From Trichobilharzia regenti (lineage: Eukaryota; Platyhelminthes; Trematoda; Strigeidida; Schistosomatidae), in contig OX235265.1 in assembly GCA_944472135.2 (NCBI GenBank), positions 93,590,984-93,654,983 of the forward strand: DNA of 64,000 bases, in the 5' to 3' direction. The translations under genes were made by a program, and so were the position numbers. The notes under the pieces were generated by a model. The model saw only the letters and a program-made list of their open reading frames with translations. It did no database searches and was not told the DNA's origin. This document shows, piece by piece, positions 33,412 through 43,680 of the stretch. Positions within the stretch are counted from its first letter, which is position 1. The number at the start of each line of letters is the position of its first letter.

Positions 33412-34447
33412 TATTATTATTCCCTTGGATTCCGAATGGATTAGATGCCTTCAACAGTATATTTTTTCACTTCGTCCTGTTCCTTTATGTCTTCTTCATC
33501 TAGCCCTCCTCCTTCTCCTCTTTACACAACCTCCTCCATGTCACCATTCAACTGACCTCCCAATCGCCGCGTGCTTCCCTTTCGGCCTGGTTCAACTCGA
33601 GCAATAGTTTTGCTTGTTCCCATGGTCTCTTGTTGATGATTCTTTCCAGCTCGGCCCGGCCATCTGATCTTCAGTATAAATCCAGCGAAGACAGTTGTTG
33701 GCTGATAAAGGTCTGCATTGCAACAGGCTGTTGGTTGGAAATATTCTTTATGACCCGTCCGCCAAGTTTCTCATCCGTGGACAAGAACTGGTTGACTTGA
33801 CCAGGTTTGTATTGAAAATCCGACTGAATTTTGTTGTTGATGCTGGCTGAGTGACGAAGATTTCCAGACTGGTTTGTTTCAGGTTAATGAATGAGTTTCT
33901 AGCCTTCCCTATGATTCTTGATTCTCTCTACATGCTCGTCCGTTCCTCCTGTAGTTGAGACAATGCTCAATGCTAGATCAGTGAGTGAATAAGTGACCTC
34001 TTTCAAATCCTTCCGTTGATGGTGACTGGTGCTGGATGTTGCTGTTGTTTTTGTTGGTTGGTTATTTGCATAACCTTCGTCTTATCTATGTTCACCTGGA
34101 GTCCTGTCTTCGCCAGCTGCTTCTTCGGCCGGTCAGTTTGTCGGTCGGTTTTCGCCCGCTTGTAAGTCTCCGATTGTGTGTGCGAAATCCAGGTCTTCTA
34201 GGTTCTTCACGTCGGTCCAGGATACCCCTGTCTTCTCGTTTCCCACTCACTGTCTGACGCATAATCCAGTCAGTTCACGACAATTAGGAATATAATTGGC
34301 GATAATAAGCACCCTTGTCTGACTCCTTCCTGTGTTTACTCCAAACGCCTCGCTGAGTCTTCCGTAGTGGATCACTTGACATGTGCCGTTGCTGTATAGC
34401 TGTTGAATAAGGTTGACAAATATTTGGGGTACACCGTAGTACTCGAG

Positions 34448-34450
<3 letters not shown>
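33412..34450 (-). mobile_element. RTE-B LINE, RT 3' half to tail, decayed
   Basis: From right to left: VIHYGRLSEAFGVNTG (the segment before RT motif B), a decayed YADD region (DLDFAHTIGDL), a linker with CAA-repeat-derived residues, IFNTN, LADGS, NNCLRWIYTEDQMAGP and the C-terminus. The element tail lies at 33412 with an ATT run. The motif C aspartates are lost, so no RT activity is possible. Confidence 0.7.

Positions 34451-34452
<2 letters not shown>

Positions 34453-34505
<53 letters not shown>
34453..34505. repeat. (AT)n microsatellite
   Basis: About 53 bases of perfect repeat at the edge of the RTE-B copy. Confidence 0.95.
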
Positions 34506-34507
<2 letters not shown>

Positions 34508-34870
34508 AGCAGTAGGTTCTTGGTCGGCTTCTTCCAAGTGTTTCTTTTTGCTAACTTTTTTTCTGGCCATCTATTTGAACTTTAATATACAGAGTGAAGT
34601 GGGCAGCTGTTGATCAAATTCTGAAGTCCTTTAGAAATGCTTTTCATGACACTCGAGTCAAGTTTCTGATTGACTTAACATCACCGTCAAAAATCCGATT
34701 TTTTGTTCTTCATGCTGAGTGCAGGAAATTTCCATAAGGATTTTTGGAATGATGAAGGTGTGCTTTGTCTTTCCGGTCCTGTGTACATTGAAATGATGCT
34801 GCCTGCCTAGATGAGTGACCTAGGGAGTGACCTCTTTCAAATTTTCCCCATGGACACCAGAATGCAGTCT
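34506..34870 (-). mobile_element. RTE-B relic, second piece
   Basis: It contains aaatgcttttcatgacactc, gagtcaagtttctgattgac, catgctgagtgcaggaaatt and gggagtgacctctttcaaat, matching the order seen at 41740-42190. This region repeats part of the adjacent copy, so it is a separate insertion. Confidence 0.55.
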
Positions 34871-34879
34871 ACAAGAAAC

Positions 34880-35140
34880 CAAGAATCTAAGTTTTGTGCT
34901 TGTTAGCACTCATCAACAAGATGTGTGTGTGTCCATAGTCTTGAAGGAACTCATTTCTCCTTCTCTTGGAATTCGAACCCAGTGACAATCAGCGTTGTAG
35001 TGAGAGCCAGTCGGCCTCAGGGTGTACAGAGATAGTAAGTCACCCAGTTTTGGTGATCACATTGCAAAACTGATCAATAGGATTCAGCGTGCAGTAACAC
35101 CAGGGACTTGACGCATGATATTGACTACACCTCAGTGATC
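34880..35140 (-). mobile_element. SINE-3, divergent copy
   Basis: The plus strand shows cttgaaggaactcatttctc, ttggaattcgaacccagtg (B box in reverse) and gatcacattgcaaaactgat, in the same order as 8737-9141. Divergence is much higher than between the two inverted-repeat arms. Confidence 0.6.
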
Positions 35141-35478
35141 ATATTTAGATGATAGTAATTGTTCAGCTATCGTAGGCTCAGGAAAACAATGAGACTAAAA
35201 TATGAAGCATTCATGGGATTAAAACGTATCCTCTTTAGTCAAATGATTGCTTTTGAACTGAATCACCAAAAATATTACGCAATTTTGGGATATTTTAATT
35301 ACTCTAACAGCTACCCTCTCTCTCTCTATCCTGGTGAAAATCCAGTTAAAACAAAAGAGGATAATGGAGACAAATGAATGTTTTTTAAGTCCAGCCCCGA
35401 AAACGGCGAAACACACCTTTTGCATACCAATACCAAATAACTGACATCATGTACAATATAAGCTTACTTAATCCGATT
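35141..35478. other. Unassigned stretch
   Basis: No recognised element; the frames at 35159-35425 overlap on opposite strands and lack motifs. Confidence 0.4.
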
Positions 35479-35482
35479 TCGA

Positions 35483-35690
35483 TTTTACCATCGATTGATT
35501 GGACCGAAGTACTCGGTCTCAGGTTGGCAGATGCTTCGACAATGTCAGGGCATTTAATTACAATTTTAATTTGTGGATGGTGACTAGCAGTGGAATCTAG
35601 GATGCGCATTTCACCTGTCCTATTTGAAAATCTTCATCTGGATTCATGTGCCTGCATTCCCTAGTGCAGGTGAGTAATGGTGCTCCCACC
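35483..35690 (-). mobile_element. Smalpha-like SINE (minus), tail and hammerhead zone
   Basis: Reverse strand: tgcaggcacatgaatccag, a hammerhead-like zone with gatgaagatt, aataggac and gtgaaatgcgcatcc, then ccactgctagtcaccatcc, followed by the unit tail (catctgccaacctgagaccg, ccaatcaatcg). Stem II is lost in this copy. It forms the left half of a minus/plus pair with 35690-36000. Confidence 0.7.
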
Positions 35691-36000
35691 GAGACCAGAT
35701 ACCGTCGAAGCATCTTCACAAGCAGTCGACATATCAACCTGAGACCGAGCACTTCGCTCCAATCAATCGACAGGAAAATCTACATTGATTTTAAATAATT
35801 ACTGATACCCGTTGCACAAGAGGTGGCTCTCTCAGGGCTCGAGTGGTTAACGTTTTAGTGTTTGAGAGGATGGGCACTGGGTTCGAAGCTCGGTGGGAAC
35901 ACCACTCACTCACTGAGGAATGCAGGCACATCCAGATGACGAGTCCCGAGCAGGACGAAATGGGCATCCTGAATTCCACTGCTAGTCACCATCAACCAAC
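35690..36000 (+). mobile_element. Smalpha-like SINE (plus)
   Basis: The tail of one unit (aacctgagaccgagcacttc, ccaatcaatcgac) precedes the tRNA-like head (aggtggctctctcagggctc, gagtggttaacg A-box region, actgggttcgaagctcgg B-box region). The hammerhead zone at 35930-35974 and the terminal ccactgctagtcaccatc follow. Smalpha is a schistosome SINE known to carry hammerhead ribozymes; I infer membership from the shared zone. Confidence 0.75.
35930..35974 (+). ncRNA. Hammerhead-ribozyme-like fold, core mutated
   Basis: Stem I strands are atccag and ctgaat (one mismatch). Stem II is gtcc with ggac. GAAA follows, and the cleavage-site triplet is ATC. The core reads ATGACGA where CTGANGA is required, so C3 is replaced by A. 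C3 pairs with G8 in the active site, so this copy is predicted to be inactive or very slow. Confidence 0.6.
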
Positions 36001-36500
36001 TGACTTCAAATATAAACTTATATTTCAGAAAGGTATTCAAATTGAACAAGTAGAACTGCCTATTTTACTATCTGAAAGCTTGTTAATGCCTTTACACTAA
36101 AACTTTAATTAGATGTCAGTTGATTCACCCTGAAAAGATGTTACTAGTTGTGTTTTTTCTCCACTTTACTAATAACCATTTCTAAATCTAAATGTCAACC
36201 TGTCATTCAAATTTGCCTCAAAAAGTGTTAAGTTAATATTGAATATTTAAGTATACACTGAATGATCCTTTTTTGTTTAAAATAATAAACAGACGGAAGT
36301 AGACTGTTTGAAATAGATGGAAAATAACTTCATGTAGTTTTCCTTTCACATATAAATAGAAATAATCTAGTTAATCTGTGAGTTTGTAAATTGTCATTCG
36401 CTGACAGTATTGGGCATTCTGCTATTCACAAATAGATTAGAATTAAATACATTCGATTAGTGGATACACAGTGTTAGTTAAAACAATTAAAATATTCTGA
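36001..36500. other. Unassigned AT-rich stretch
   Basis: No recognised element. Confidence 0.4.
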
Positions 36501-36504
36501 AAAT

Positions 36505-36800
36505 CTGTGGATACTGGATAGCCATTTTGTCCTAGTTCGACACTCTTCATCTGTACGTACCCACCGCCAAGGTTCTAACTACTAATGATCTTCCGGTTAC
36601 GAGGTGAGCTCACAGACTATTAAGCCATTGAGACCCAGCCCCATGGCCTGTCCATGAATTCCCACTTCTGTCAATTCATGATGTATTTAGTTGGCGCAAC
36701 CACTAGTCAGTGCCACAGACGAGTAACTGTACCCTTTCCTGACTTGGCGGACTCCGCTGGTTATGACTTCTTACAAGAATCCCAGGTAGTTCCTGTGAAC
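36505..36800 (-). mobile_element. H element (minus), left of a pair
   Basis: The plus strand shows tactggatagccattttgtc, atgatcttccggttacgagg and ccatgaattcccacttctgt, then the ctgtaccctttcctgac edge. The hammerhead zone is decayed. A plus-oriented H fragment follows at 36820. Confidence 0.7.
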
Positions 36801-36819
36801 GGTCAGTCAATAGTGTGTT

Positions 36820-37070
36820 GATTTGCAAGCGATATGACTGGTTATAGGACTGATCACGATTTGACATCGGTTACAGAACCACTGGGAAACCTAGGAGTAC
36901 TTCTAGTTTGTAACCAGAAGGTCCTGGGTTCAAACCCCAATGGGGTGGGTGCGTACTAATGAAGAGTCCCAAACTAGGACGAAACAGTCGTTCAATACTC
37001 CCTGATGATTTCTGAATAGTTCTCTAACCAATGTCAGCTCATAACGAAATCCTACTAATTCATTTGTTCA
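36820..37070 (+). mobile_element. H element (plus), head and hammerhead zone
   Basis: It begins with a shortened inverted terminus (gatcacgatttgacatcggt), joins the head directly (ttgtaaccagaaggtcctgg, gttcaaaccccaatg) and continues with a hammerhead zone. That zone has taatgaagagtcc, aggacgaaac and gttcaatactcc. Stem I is partly lost and C3 is A. Confidence 0.75.
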
Positions 37071-37985
37071 ACTCTTTACACCGACAGTCCAATTGTCAAA
37101 TTATCAGATGGGAGGCAATAAAGTGTATATTTTTAAATCGCTGAATACTACTGAACATTTCCCTATAGAAATTAAGCAACTTCGATGATATTTCGGCACC
37201 CCCCAATATCACTTCATCTTGAAAATGGTTTTCGACTTCATTTGACAGAATAAATTTGACTTCTTATGCACACTATTTCATAAATGCTACTGATATTACT
37301 TAAAGTAGTATATCCACCACCTATTGAATCTTATCTCATCACTCTACAGTTTGTTTTTGCTATTCACTTTACACTTACACTTTGAAAGTAGAATTTATCT
37401 TACAGCCTATCACACATAACATATCACATACAACTTCATGTCTACTTTAATTATCCAGTGTGATGGCACTACATGTTTCTTTTCACTTAGTGTTTTTTCC
37501 TCTACGTGTTAGTTACACACACAACTGAATTAGGCCTAAAACTGTGAATGATATCTCTATATACATTGAAAAAATAGAAGCAGAATTCGATAACAAATGT
37601 TTCCCATGTCAGCGTTTAAAATAATCAGTTATTCTTTACAGTGTGTCAATCATAAATTCGGCGGCGTTTTATTTAAATATATGAAATGCTAAGCACTGAC
37701 GATTGTGTAATGAAAGAAGGGGTGGAATGTGTTGCCCAAAAATCTATTTTGCGTGTTTAGTAAGTGGGATTCTGTAAAAAGAAAAAAAGTAGTTTAGATT
37801 ATTCACTCTCGAAAGATAAACGGTTTTGTTGAACAAAAGAGAGCAACATGCTACGATACTAGTCTGTTTTGTTTTCATTAGATAGAAATGGTTGGAACTG
37901 AAATTTGGACACAATAGAATAACATATTTGTTATTTATCCATATAGTTAGTTAGCAAGGATTTTGGGATAATATTTCACTGTGAT
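37071..37985. other. Unassigned AT-rich stretch
   Basis: No recognised repeat, exon or RNA gene. Confidence 0.4.
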
Positions 37986-37990
37986 GCATT

Positions 37991-38325
37991 CAGTAGGATG
38001 CAGCAGGTCGGGTGTGAGGACAAATATTTGCCGAAGACATTGGCTAGGAGTCGCGCTATGTCGTGAATTGGTAGAAGTTAGAATTCATGGGCTGGCCGTT
38101 GGATTGGGTCCCAGTGGCTTAATGGTCTACGAGCTCGCTAGCCTTGTAACCAGAAGGTCCTGGGTTCGAACCCCGGTAGGTGCGTACTGCCGAGGAGCCC
38201 CAAACTAGGGTGAAACAGCTTTTCAGTACTCCCTGCGGATTTTCTACTGGTTCTCTAACTGATGTCAGCTCATGATGAAATCCCCCATGCAATCAAACAC
38301 AAAATCCCTACAAAACAATATGTGA
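37991..38325 (+). mobile_element. H element (plus), joined to R38
   Basis: Body (agcaggtcgggtgtgaggac, ttgaattggtagaagttag region), head (cagtggcttaatggtctacg, gggttcgaaccccggtag), hammerhead zone (actgccgaggagccccaaac, agggtgaaacag) and full tail (gatgaaatcccccatgcaat, aaaatccctacaaaacaata). A gctcgctagcc duplication in the head is shared with the copies at 51.1 and 63.2 kb, so these form a subfamily. Stem II has decayed. Confidence 0.8.
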
Positions 38326-38329
38326 AAAA

Positions 38330-38730
38330 TAAATTTTTTAATTACGTAATACTTAACAGCACAAAGGAAGAAAGCGATAGAAATTTGATAAGGTTAAAAT
38401 TGTTATTGAATGAGAAAAAAGATACTTGAGTACCTAATCGAGAAATGTGAAGCGGGTGAGAAAATGTACAAAAGGAACATGTGGGTATGATAACAGTGAA
38501 TTAGTCATTAAAGTAAAAACAAAGTGATCATTAAAAATAAACAAAATAAAAAAAATGTACAGGGAACGATAATTGAAGAGGTTAAGATCATGGTAGGATA
38601 AGAGACTCAACAAACTTAATTTGTAAACAGAGTACGGGGTTGTATTCACGAACTGGCAACGCCTCCGCCATACACAAATACTGAAACTTGACACTCTTTG
38701 TACCATTTAGCTTTACCTTGTATATAATTT
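38330..38730 (-). repeat. R38 repeat, copy 1
   Basis: It matches 62606-63010 in reverse complement, including a 90-residue open frame whose counterpart there is 86 residues. The translation (for example LLSLLSYHDLNLFNYRSLYI) is hydrophobic but shows no domain. Conservation follows the DNA rather than codons. Both copies abut an H terminus in the same relative orientation, so R38 may be part of a larger element. Family unknown. Confidence 0.7.
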
Positions 38731-38869
38731 TGAAACATGATTATAGTTGTAACCGGAAACATACATAGAACGGACAACTAACTAATTTTTACAGTTGGGT
38801 GCCTATTTCCAGGAAGAGGAATCTTATGCATTCGCTCTGCTTTAGGATGAGGAAAATTTGTAGTTCTTG

Positions 38870-39545
38870 TCGCATCGACTCAGAACTTGACTTCTTAAAA
38901 GCTACACTCGCAGAAAATGGTTACCCTAACAAGAATTATTGACAGCCACATGAAAGATAAGCAGTCTAAACTGGTCACCGACTCAGTTCCAAAGAAAACC
39001 TTATTCATGAACTGGGAATTCAAAGGTGATCAAGCCTCAGATATGCTCAAAAATCGTCTCTCCACTAAATCAGTCAGTAAGACATTCCCTGCAGCAAAAT
39101 TACATATGACGTTCACCAGCCGCAAGTTGTTCTCCAACTCTGTAAAAGATAAGCTTCCCGTCTGGTCACCTCCTTGTCCATCTATCAGTTCACCTGCTCC
39201 TCTTGTGGAGCAAGGCACATTGGCCGTAGTCAGAGGACGCTCTCCACACGGATACGAGAATATATTCCAGTAGCATGGTTTTGCAAGGGAGAAAGGAAGT
39301 GAGTATGTGTGTGTGCGAAGCTCTATTCTGGAACACCTGATCAACTTCTGTCACTCCACCAACCCTGACCATGATTTCAAGATCATGTATAGAATCCGTG
39401 CTAACTTGCTGTCCGCGTTTTCTTCGTTACAGACTCCTAAAGACAGCGGAGGCCTTGGCACTTCATGACTTTAAGCCAGCCAGATCTTTGTGTACAAAAG
39501 AAGTATGTACAATCCCTACTTCTGCCTTTGCAGTAGAGGGATAGA
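38870..39545 (+). pseudogene. PLE-3 C-terminal region with GIY-YIG relic
   Basis: Shifting plus frames read ELDFLKATLAENGYPN (the ...NGYP.. linker typical of PLEs), HELGIQR-like sequence, then YQFTCSSCGARHIGRSQRT and STRIREYIPVA. This is a GIY-YIG N-terminus with a CxxC pair and HIG in place of YIG, followed by RI.EY.P. The 118-residue frame at 38917-39273 is only partly in frame. The terminal part reaches about 39545, where the next RTE-B piece starts. RT motifs are absent. Confidence 0.7.
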
Positions 39546-39568
39546 CATTTATCTATTTTGTTTATTTA

Positions 39569-40129
39569 TTTAGACAAGCTTTCATTACTCTTAAGTCTGT
39601 GTAGAGGTCAACAGCACTCAGCATCAAAAATAAGATCCGGATTTTCAACTCCAATGTGAAGTCAGTGCTACTATACGGATCAGAGACTTGGCGCGTCATG
39701 AAGAGCACCTCAAACAAACTTCAGACCTTCATTAACAGTTGTCTTAGCTCAATACACAAGATCAGATGGCCAGATAGGATGAGCAACAGGGTGGGATCTC
39801 TGGAAGCGAAGCAACCAGGAACCGATTGTGAAACAAATTTGCAGGAAGAAATGGAAGTGGATTGGATTAGCTATACTCTGAGGAAACAATCCATCAAGTG
39901 ACATCACTGGACAAGCCATTGCTCGAGTGGAACCAGGTCGAAAGGGAAGCGGCGAGTTGGTTGTCAGTGCGATGTTGATTTGGAGGAGGTGATGTGAAGA
40001 GGAGATGAAAGCATGTGGGCAGACTTGGAGAGGGGTGAAAAAGTTGTCAGAAAACCGAAGGCAATGGAGATGCGCAGGTGAAGCCCTATGCTCCTCTAGG
40101 AACTAAAGGATACAATAATAATAATGTAC
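39569..40129 (+). mobile_element. RTE-B LINE 3' end
   Basis: It contains KNKIRIFNSNVKSVLLYGSE, a TWRV segment and NKLQTFINSCLSSIHKIRWP in the frame 39656-39901, then the usual KWKWI.YTLRK, basic stretch and 3' end (atgctcctctaggaactaaa) with an AAT tail. Stops interrupt the rest. It is the best preserved coding stretch of this 3' region in the window. Confidence 0.78.
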
Positions 40130-40790
40130 CTTTCCCTTATCACTACGATTATTATTATTATTACTATTCTCACTCTGAATCTTTTCCACTTGACCCACTT
40201 GTCATTTTAAACCCTGAATTATTAATTTTTACATTTTTTATTTTCACATTATTGAATTCTATCTTATCAAATTTCACACCATGTTATGTAACATTTCATA
40301 TTCGTTTACTAATCTTATAATTGTGTACCTCTTTCCAAAATCTATACACCTTATGTATTATTCTATATATGACATTAATTATTTTGCCACTTGACATTAA
40401 ACCATGATTATAATCACAAATATTTTAATTGCATTTCATACTACTACTACTACTACTATTATTATTATTATTATTATTTCATGTATTCACACCTTTGACC
40501 TAATTCCCTCACCGGATCTAATTTCTTAAGAACCATATATATACGATTGTACAGCTTGATGATAAATTCGTCGTTGAAAAGAGTTCCTTCGCTGAATATT
40601 GAGTTCTTAATGCTACAAAGGGAATTATTAAATTATTGAAAAAACAACAGAATAAAACAATTTTATCCATACAGTTAGCAAGGAATTTGACATAACATTT
40701 TGCATTCAACAATAAAGTTATTTCAAAAATGATAAGTCTCCATTTAGCTGTGGAAAAACATCTTCATTTGCAAAAACTGAATAATGTCAT
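40130..40790. other. AT-rich stretch with ACT/ATT arrays
   Basis: Trinucleotide runs lie at 40143-40165 and 40440-40478. No recognised element. Confidence 0.45.
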
Positions 40791-40794
40791 GATG

Positions 40795-41190
40795 AGATCC
40801 TGTAGCCAATTAGATCAAATCAAATCCTTGCAAATTGATACTTGAACATCAATGTGGTGCTCACTAGCGACTGGCCCTATTCAGGTAGGCAGATACCTTG
40901 GTTTTAGTGGGAAATCATGATCAGTAGGGTTCACTCCGTCGGGAGTGAGAACAAATAATAGCCAGTGAATTGTTAGCAGTTGGAATTCATGGTCTGGTCA
41001 TTGAGTTGGATCCCAGTGGCTTAATGGTCTACAAGCCCCTCAGACTTGTAACCGGAAGGTCGTGGGTTCGTGGGTGCATACTGTGAAGAGTCCCACGGCG
41101 GGCTGACGAATCAGGTGTTCAGTACTTTTAGGCGGTTTCCAATGTTTTTCTAACCGATGTCAGCTCATGATGAGATCCTGAATGACATCT
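40795..41190 (+). mobile_element. H element (plus)
   Basis: Reversed and plus tail pieces (gatgagatcctgtagccaat), body (actagcgactggccctattc, aggtaggcag), head (agtggcttaatggtctacaa, cttgtaaccggaaggtcgtg) and a hammerhead zone with a disrupted stem II (cccacggcgggctgacgaat). Eight or more bases are missing around the B box. Confidence 0.75.
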
Positions 41191-41354
41191 GTTTGAATAT
41201 ATAAGCGTAGAAGATGAATTTCACAGAAGTTGTAGACATCCAGCGCAGACGATAGAACCTAATTTTAAGTTTCTTCACTGATGACTTTAACATCAATTGT
41301 ATGCGTTCCTTCCATTTATGAGTCAGTTTTTTCCTAATAATGTCTTTATTTTCA

Positions 41355-42390
41355 TTATTCCCTTAGATTCAGAATGTAACACAATATTTAAAAAAGAACA
41401 TTCCCATTTCATCCTGTTCTCTGGAGTCCTGTTTATCTGGCTTCACAATTGTCGATAAGCTTTCCCTCCTTTCTCACTCGGATCATACTTGGACGCCGAA
41501 TTCGTTGTTTTCTATTCGGATTCTACTCTACGGCTAAGTGCGTGATGTTACTCAATGGTTTCCTTGGCGAATAGTCAGTCCACCTCCGTTTACTTCAATG
41601 TATTTTTTAGACGATAGGTTCTCGGTTGGTTCATCCCCATAATACCCAGATGCTGATCCTATTTAACTAACTGGTCATACGATTTTCAGCGTCGATATAG
41701 CGAAGGCAGATATTTTAATTAAAACCTGTATTAGCCTGTTTGAAACACTTTTTGTGACGCGTCAGACAAGTTTCTGAACAATAAACAAGCTCTGACTAAC
41801 TTGACATTTTTTTTATTCCTTTACGTCCCCAGTGGAACATAGGCTTGAAGTTTCTGTAGCAGTATTTATTTTTACCGGATGGGGTTGCTAGCCTCATGCC
41901 CAACCTTCCCTCTCTACCAGTCTTATTACTGGCTTAGCGAGATAATGGAGTGTGCCGGCTGGGTATCGAACCCGAGACCATGTCCATGGTCAGCGAGCGT
42001 GCTAACCCCTGTGCCACCGACGCACTAACTTGACATTAGAATTGAAAAATTCGAATATTGTTCTTTATGATGAGTGCAGGAAAATTTCTACTCTGATTTC
42101 AGGTTTAATGAATTTCTATCTTGCTTCTCCGATCTTGACTTTCACATCTTCATCCGCGCTACCAATAGTTGAAAATATGACATTAAAATGATCCGCTTAA
42201 TGATGATTGCTGCTTGTTGTTGTTGTTGTTATTGCTGGCTAGTCATCTTCGTTACCTGTGTCATCTATATACTTATCTGAAGTCCTATCTTTATTGCTTC
42301 TTTTTCCTACCAACTTGCTGGTTTTGTTCACCTGTAGATCTTCGTGATTGTGTGTGTGTGTGATATTTGCAACTCATTTAGTAAACGTTT
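41355..42390 (-). mobile_element. RTE-B relic with a nested SINE-G
   Basis: The 3' end lies at 41355 (tcattattcccttagattc), and the decayed coding region runs right to about 42390 (atcttcgtgattgtgtgtg). It parallels 33412-34870. SINE-G at 41809-42023 interrupts it, flanked by an exact 14-bp duplication. Confidence 0.7.
41809..42023 (-). mobile_element. SINE-G insertion with 14-bp target duplication
   Basis: actaacttgacatt occurs at 41795-41808 and again at 42024-42037. The SINE ends in an A-rich tail on the minus strand (poly-T at 41809-41814 on plus). Its head carries tgccaccgacgc (acceptor-stem side) and a B box (gggtatcgaacccgagac on plus). The body has tggggttgctagcctcatgc. The interrupted RTE-B sequence continues in register on both sides. 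Confidence 0.9.
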
Positions 42391-42424
42391 ATTGCTTCTG
42401 TCACATCAGCTGTCTGAAGATGAG

Positions 42425-42560
42425 ATTTAATTGATGTATGGTGACTAGCAGTGGAGTCCAGCTTGATGCGCATTTCACCTGTCCTATTTGGGACTCGTCA
42501 TCTGGATGTACTTGTATTTCTCAGTGAGTGATGAGCACTTCAGTCCAATCAATCGACGGA
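42425..42560 (-). mobile_element. Smalpha-like SINE (minus), hammerhead end
   Basis: Reverse strand: acatccagatgacgagtccc, aaataggac, aggtgaaatgcgcatc, ctggactccactgctagtc. Stem I (catccag with ctggac) and stem II (gtcc with ggac) are intact, but the core is ATGACGA and an AGGT insertion precedes GAAA. A short plus-oriented tail (cagtccaatcaatcgac) links it to the next unit. Confidence 0.75.
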
Positions 42561-42915
42561 AAAATCTAAAATTCAACTACTAAATAATTAATATGACCCG
42601 TTGCACAAGAAGCAGTGGCTCTCGTGACCCAAGTGGTCTAGTCGATAACGCTTTGGCGTTTGAAACTATGGGCAGTGGGTTCAAGCCTCGGTGGGAACAT
42701 CATCACTTACTGAGAAATACAGGCACATCCAGTTGACGAGTCCCATATAGGACAGGTGAAATGCGTATCAAGCTGGATTCCACTGCTAGTCACCATCCAT
42801 CAATTAAATACAAATTAAATGCCTAGACATCGTCGAAGCATCTGCACTAGAAGCCGACATCTCAACCTGAGACCGAGTACTGCAGTCCAATCAATCGACG
42901 GGAAAATCTAAAATT
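42560..42915 (+). mobile_element. Smalpha-like SINE (plus), complete unit
   Basis: The whole unit is visible: leader (gggaaaatctaaaattcaac type), tRNA-like head (gtggctctcgtgacccaagt, ggtctagtcgataacg A-box region, cagtgggttcaagcctcgg B-box region) and a hammerhead-like zone (ccagttgacgagtcccatat, aggacaggtgaaatgcg). The terminus ccactgctagtcaccatcc and the tail with acatctcaacctgagaccga and ccaatcaatcgac follow. Length is about 355 bases. The core is TTGACGA, again without C3. Confidence 0.8.
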
Positions 42916-43345
42916 AAATGAATATGTGATTGTTTTGGCTTTAGTTACGTCTATTGCTGTTTCACGATAATAAAGAAAAAGAAAAGAATAATATCTTATC
43001 ATGTGAATTGTTTGAATTGAATAAATTGTGAAGAATTGAATCCACCCTACATATAACTGAGTTGTTTAAAAGTGTAGCGATTACATTCTATTTAAAATTT
43101 TCATAACAGGCCTTCAGTTAGAGATTAACTATCAATAGTTTTGCTACTTTAAAACAAAATTCACTTTGAAGAGAATCTGTCTTGATGCATACTGTTAATT
43201 CCTGAATAATCCCCATCCAGGCATTAATGAAAACAAAACACGTAGTTCAGTGAAGAGTCTCTTTTAGGCGAATGCATTCACACTTAGCTGTACAATCGCA
43301 AATATATATGGTTGTTTTGTATGCACATGTACATTAAGTTTGTCG
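42916..43345. other. Unassigned AT-rich stretch
   Basis: No recognised element. Confidence 0.4.
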
Positions 43346-43451
43346 AACAAAAATACAATTGGTTTTCAAATGTTGGTTTGTAGGGATTTGATTGGTTTCA
43401 GGATTTCATCATGAGCTGATATTAGTTAGAGAACCATTGGGAAACCTGGGA

Positions 43452-43497
43452 GTACTGGACAGCTGTTTCGTCCTAGTTTGGGACTCTTCAGCAGTAC
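43452..43497 (-). ncRNA. Hammerhead ribozyme, minimal type I, canonical core
   Basis: Read on the minus strand. Stem I is GUACUG with CAGUAC (6 pairs). The core is CUGAAGA (fits CUGANGA). Stem II is GUCC with GGAC over a 7-base loop CAAACUA. GAA follows. Stem III is AC with GU around the loop AGCU, and cleavage is expected after GUC. Every conserved core position (C3 U4 G5 A6 G8 A9, G12 A13 A14, A15.1-U16.1, C17) is present. A very short stem III is the form known from Smalpha and from Penelope elements. Activity is a prediction. Confidence 0.82.
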
Positions 43498-43680
43498 GCA
43501 CCCACCGGGACTGGCGACTGGCCCTATTCAGGTAGGTAGTTACCTGGGTTCCAGTGGGACGTCGTGACCAGTAGGGTGCAGCTGGTCGGGTGTGAGGACA
43601 AATACTCGCCGAAGACATTGGCTAGCGGTCGCGCTATGTCGTGAATTGGCAGAAGTTAGAATTCAAGGACCATTGGATCG

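Noticed and set aside
38434..38706. R38 open frame as a membrane protein gene
   Set aside because: It is hydrophobic and present twice, but it lacks a start context or domain, and differences between copies are not concentrated at third codon positions as far as I can see by eye.
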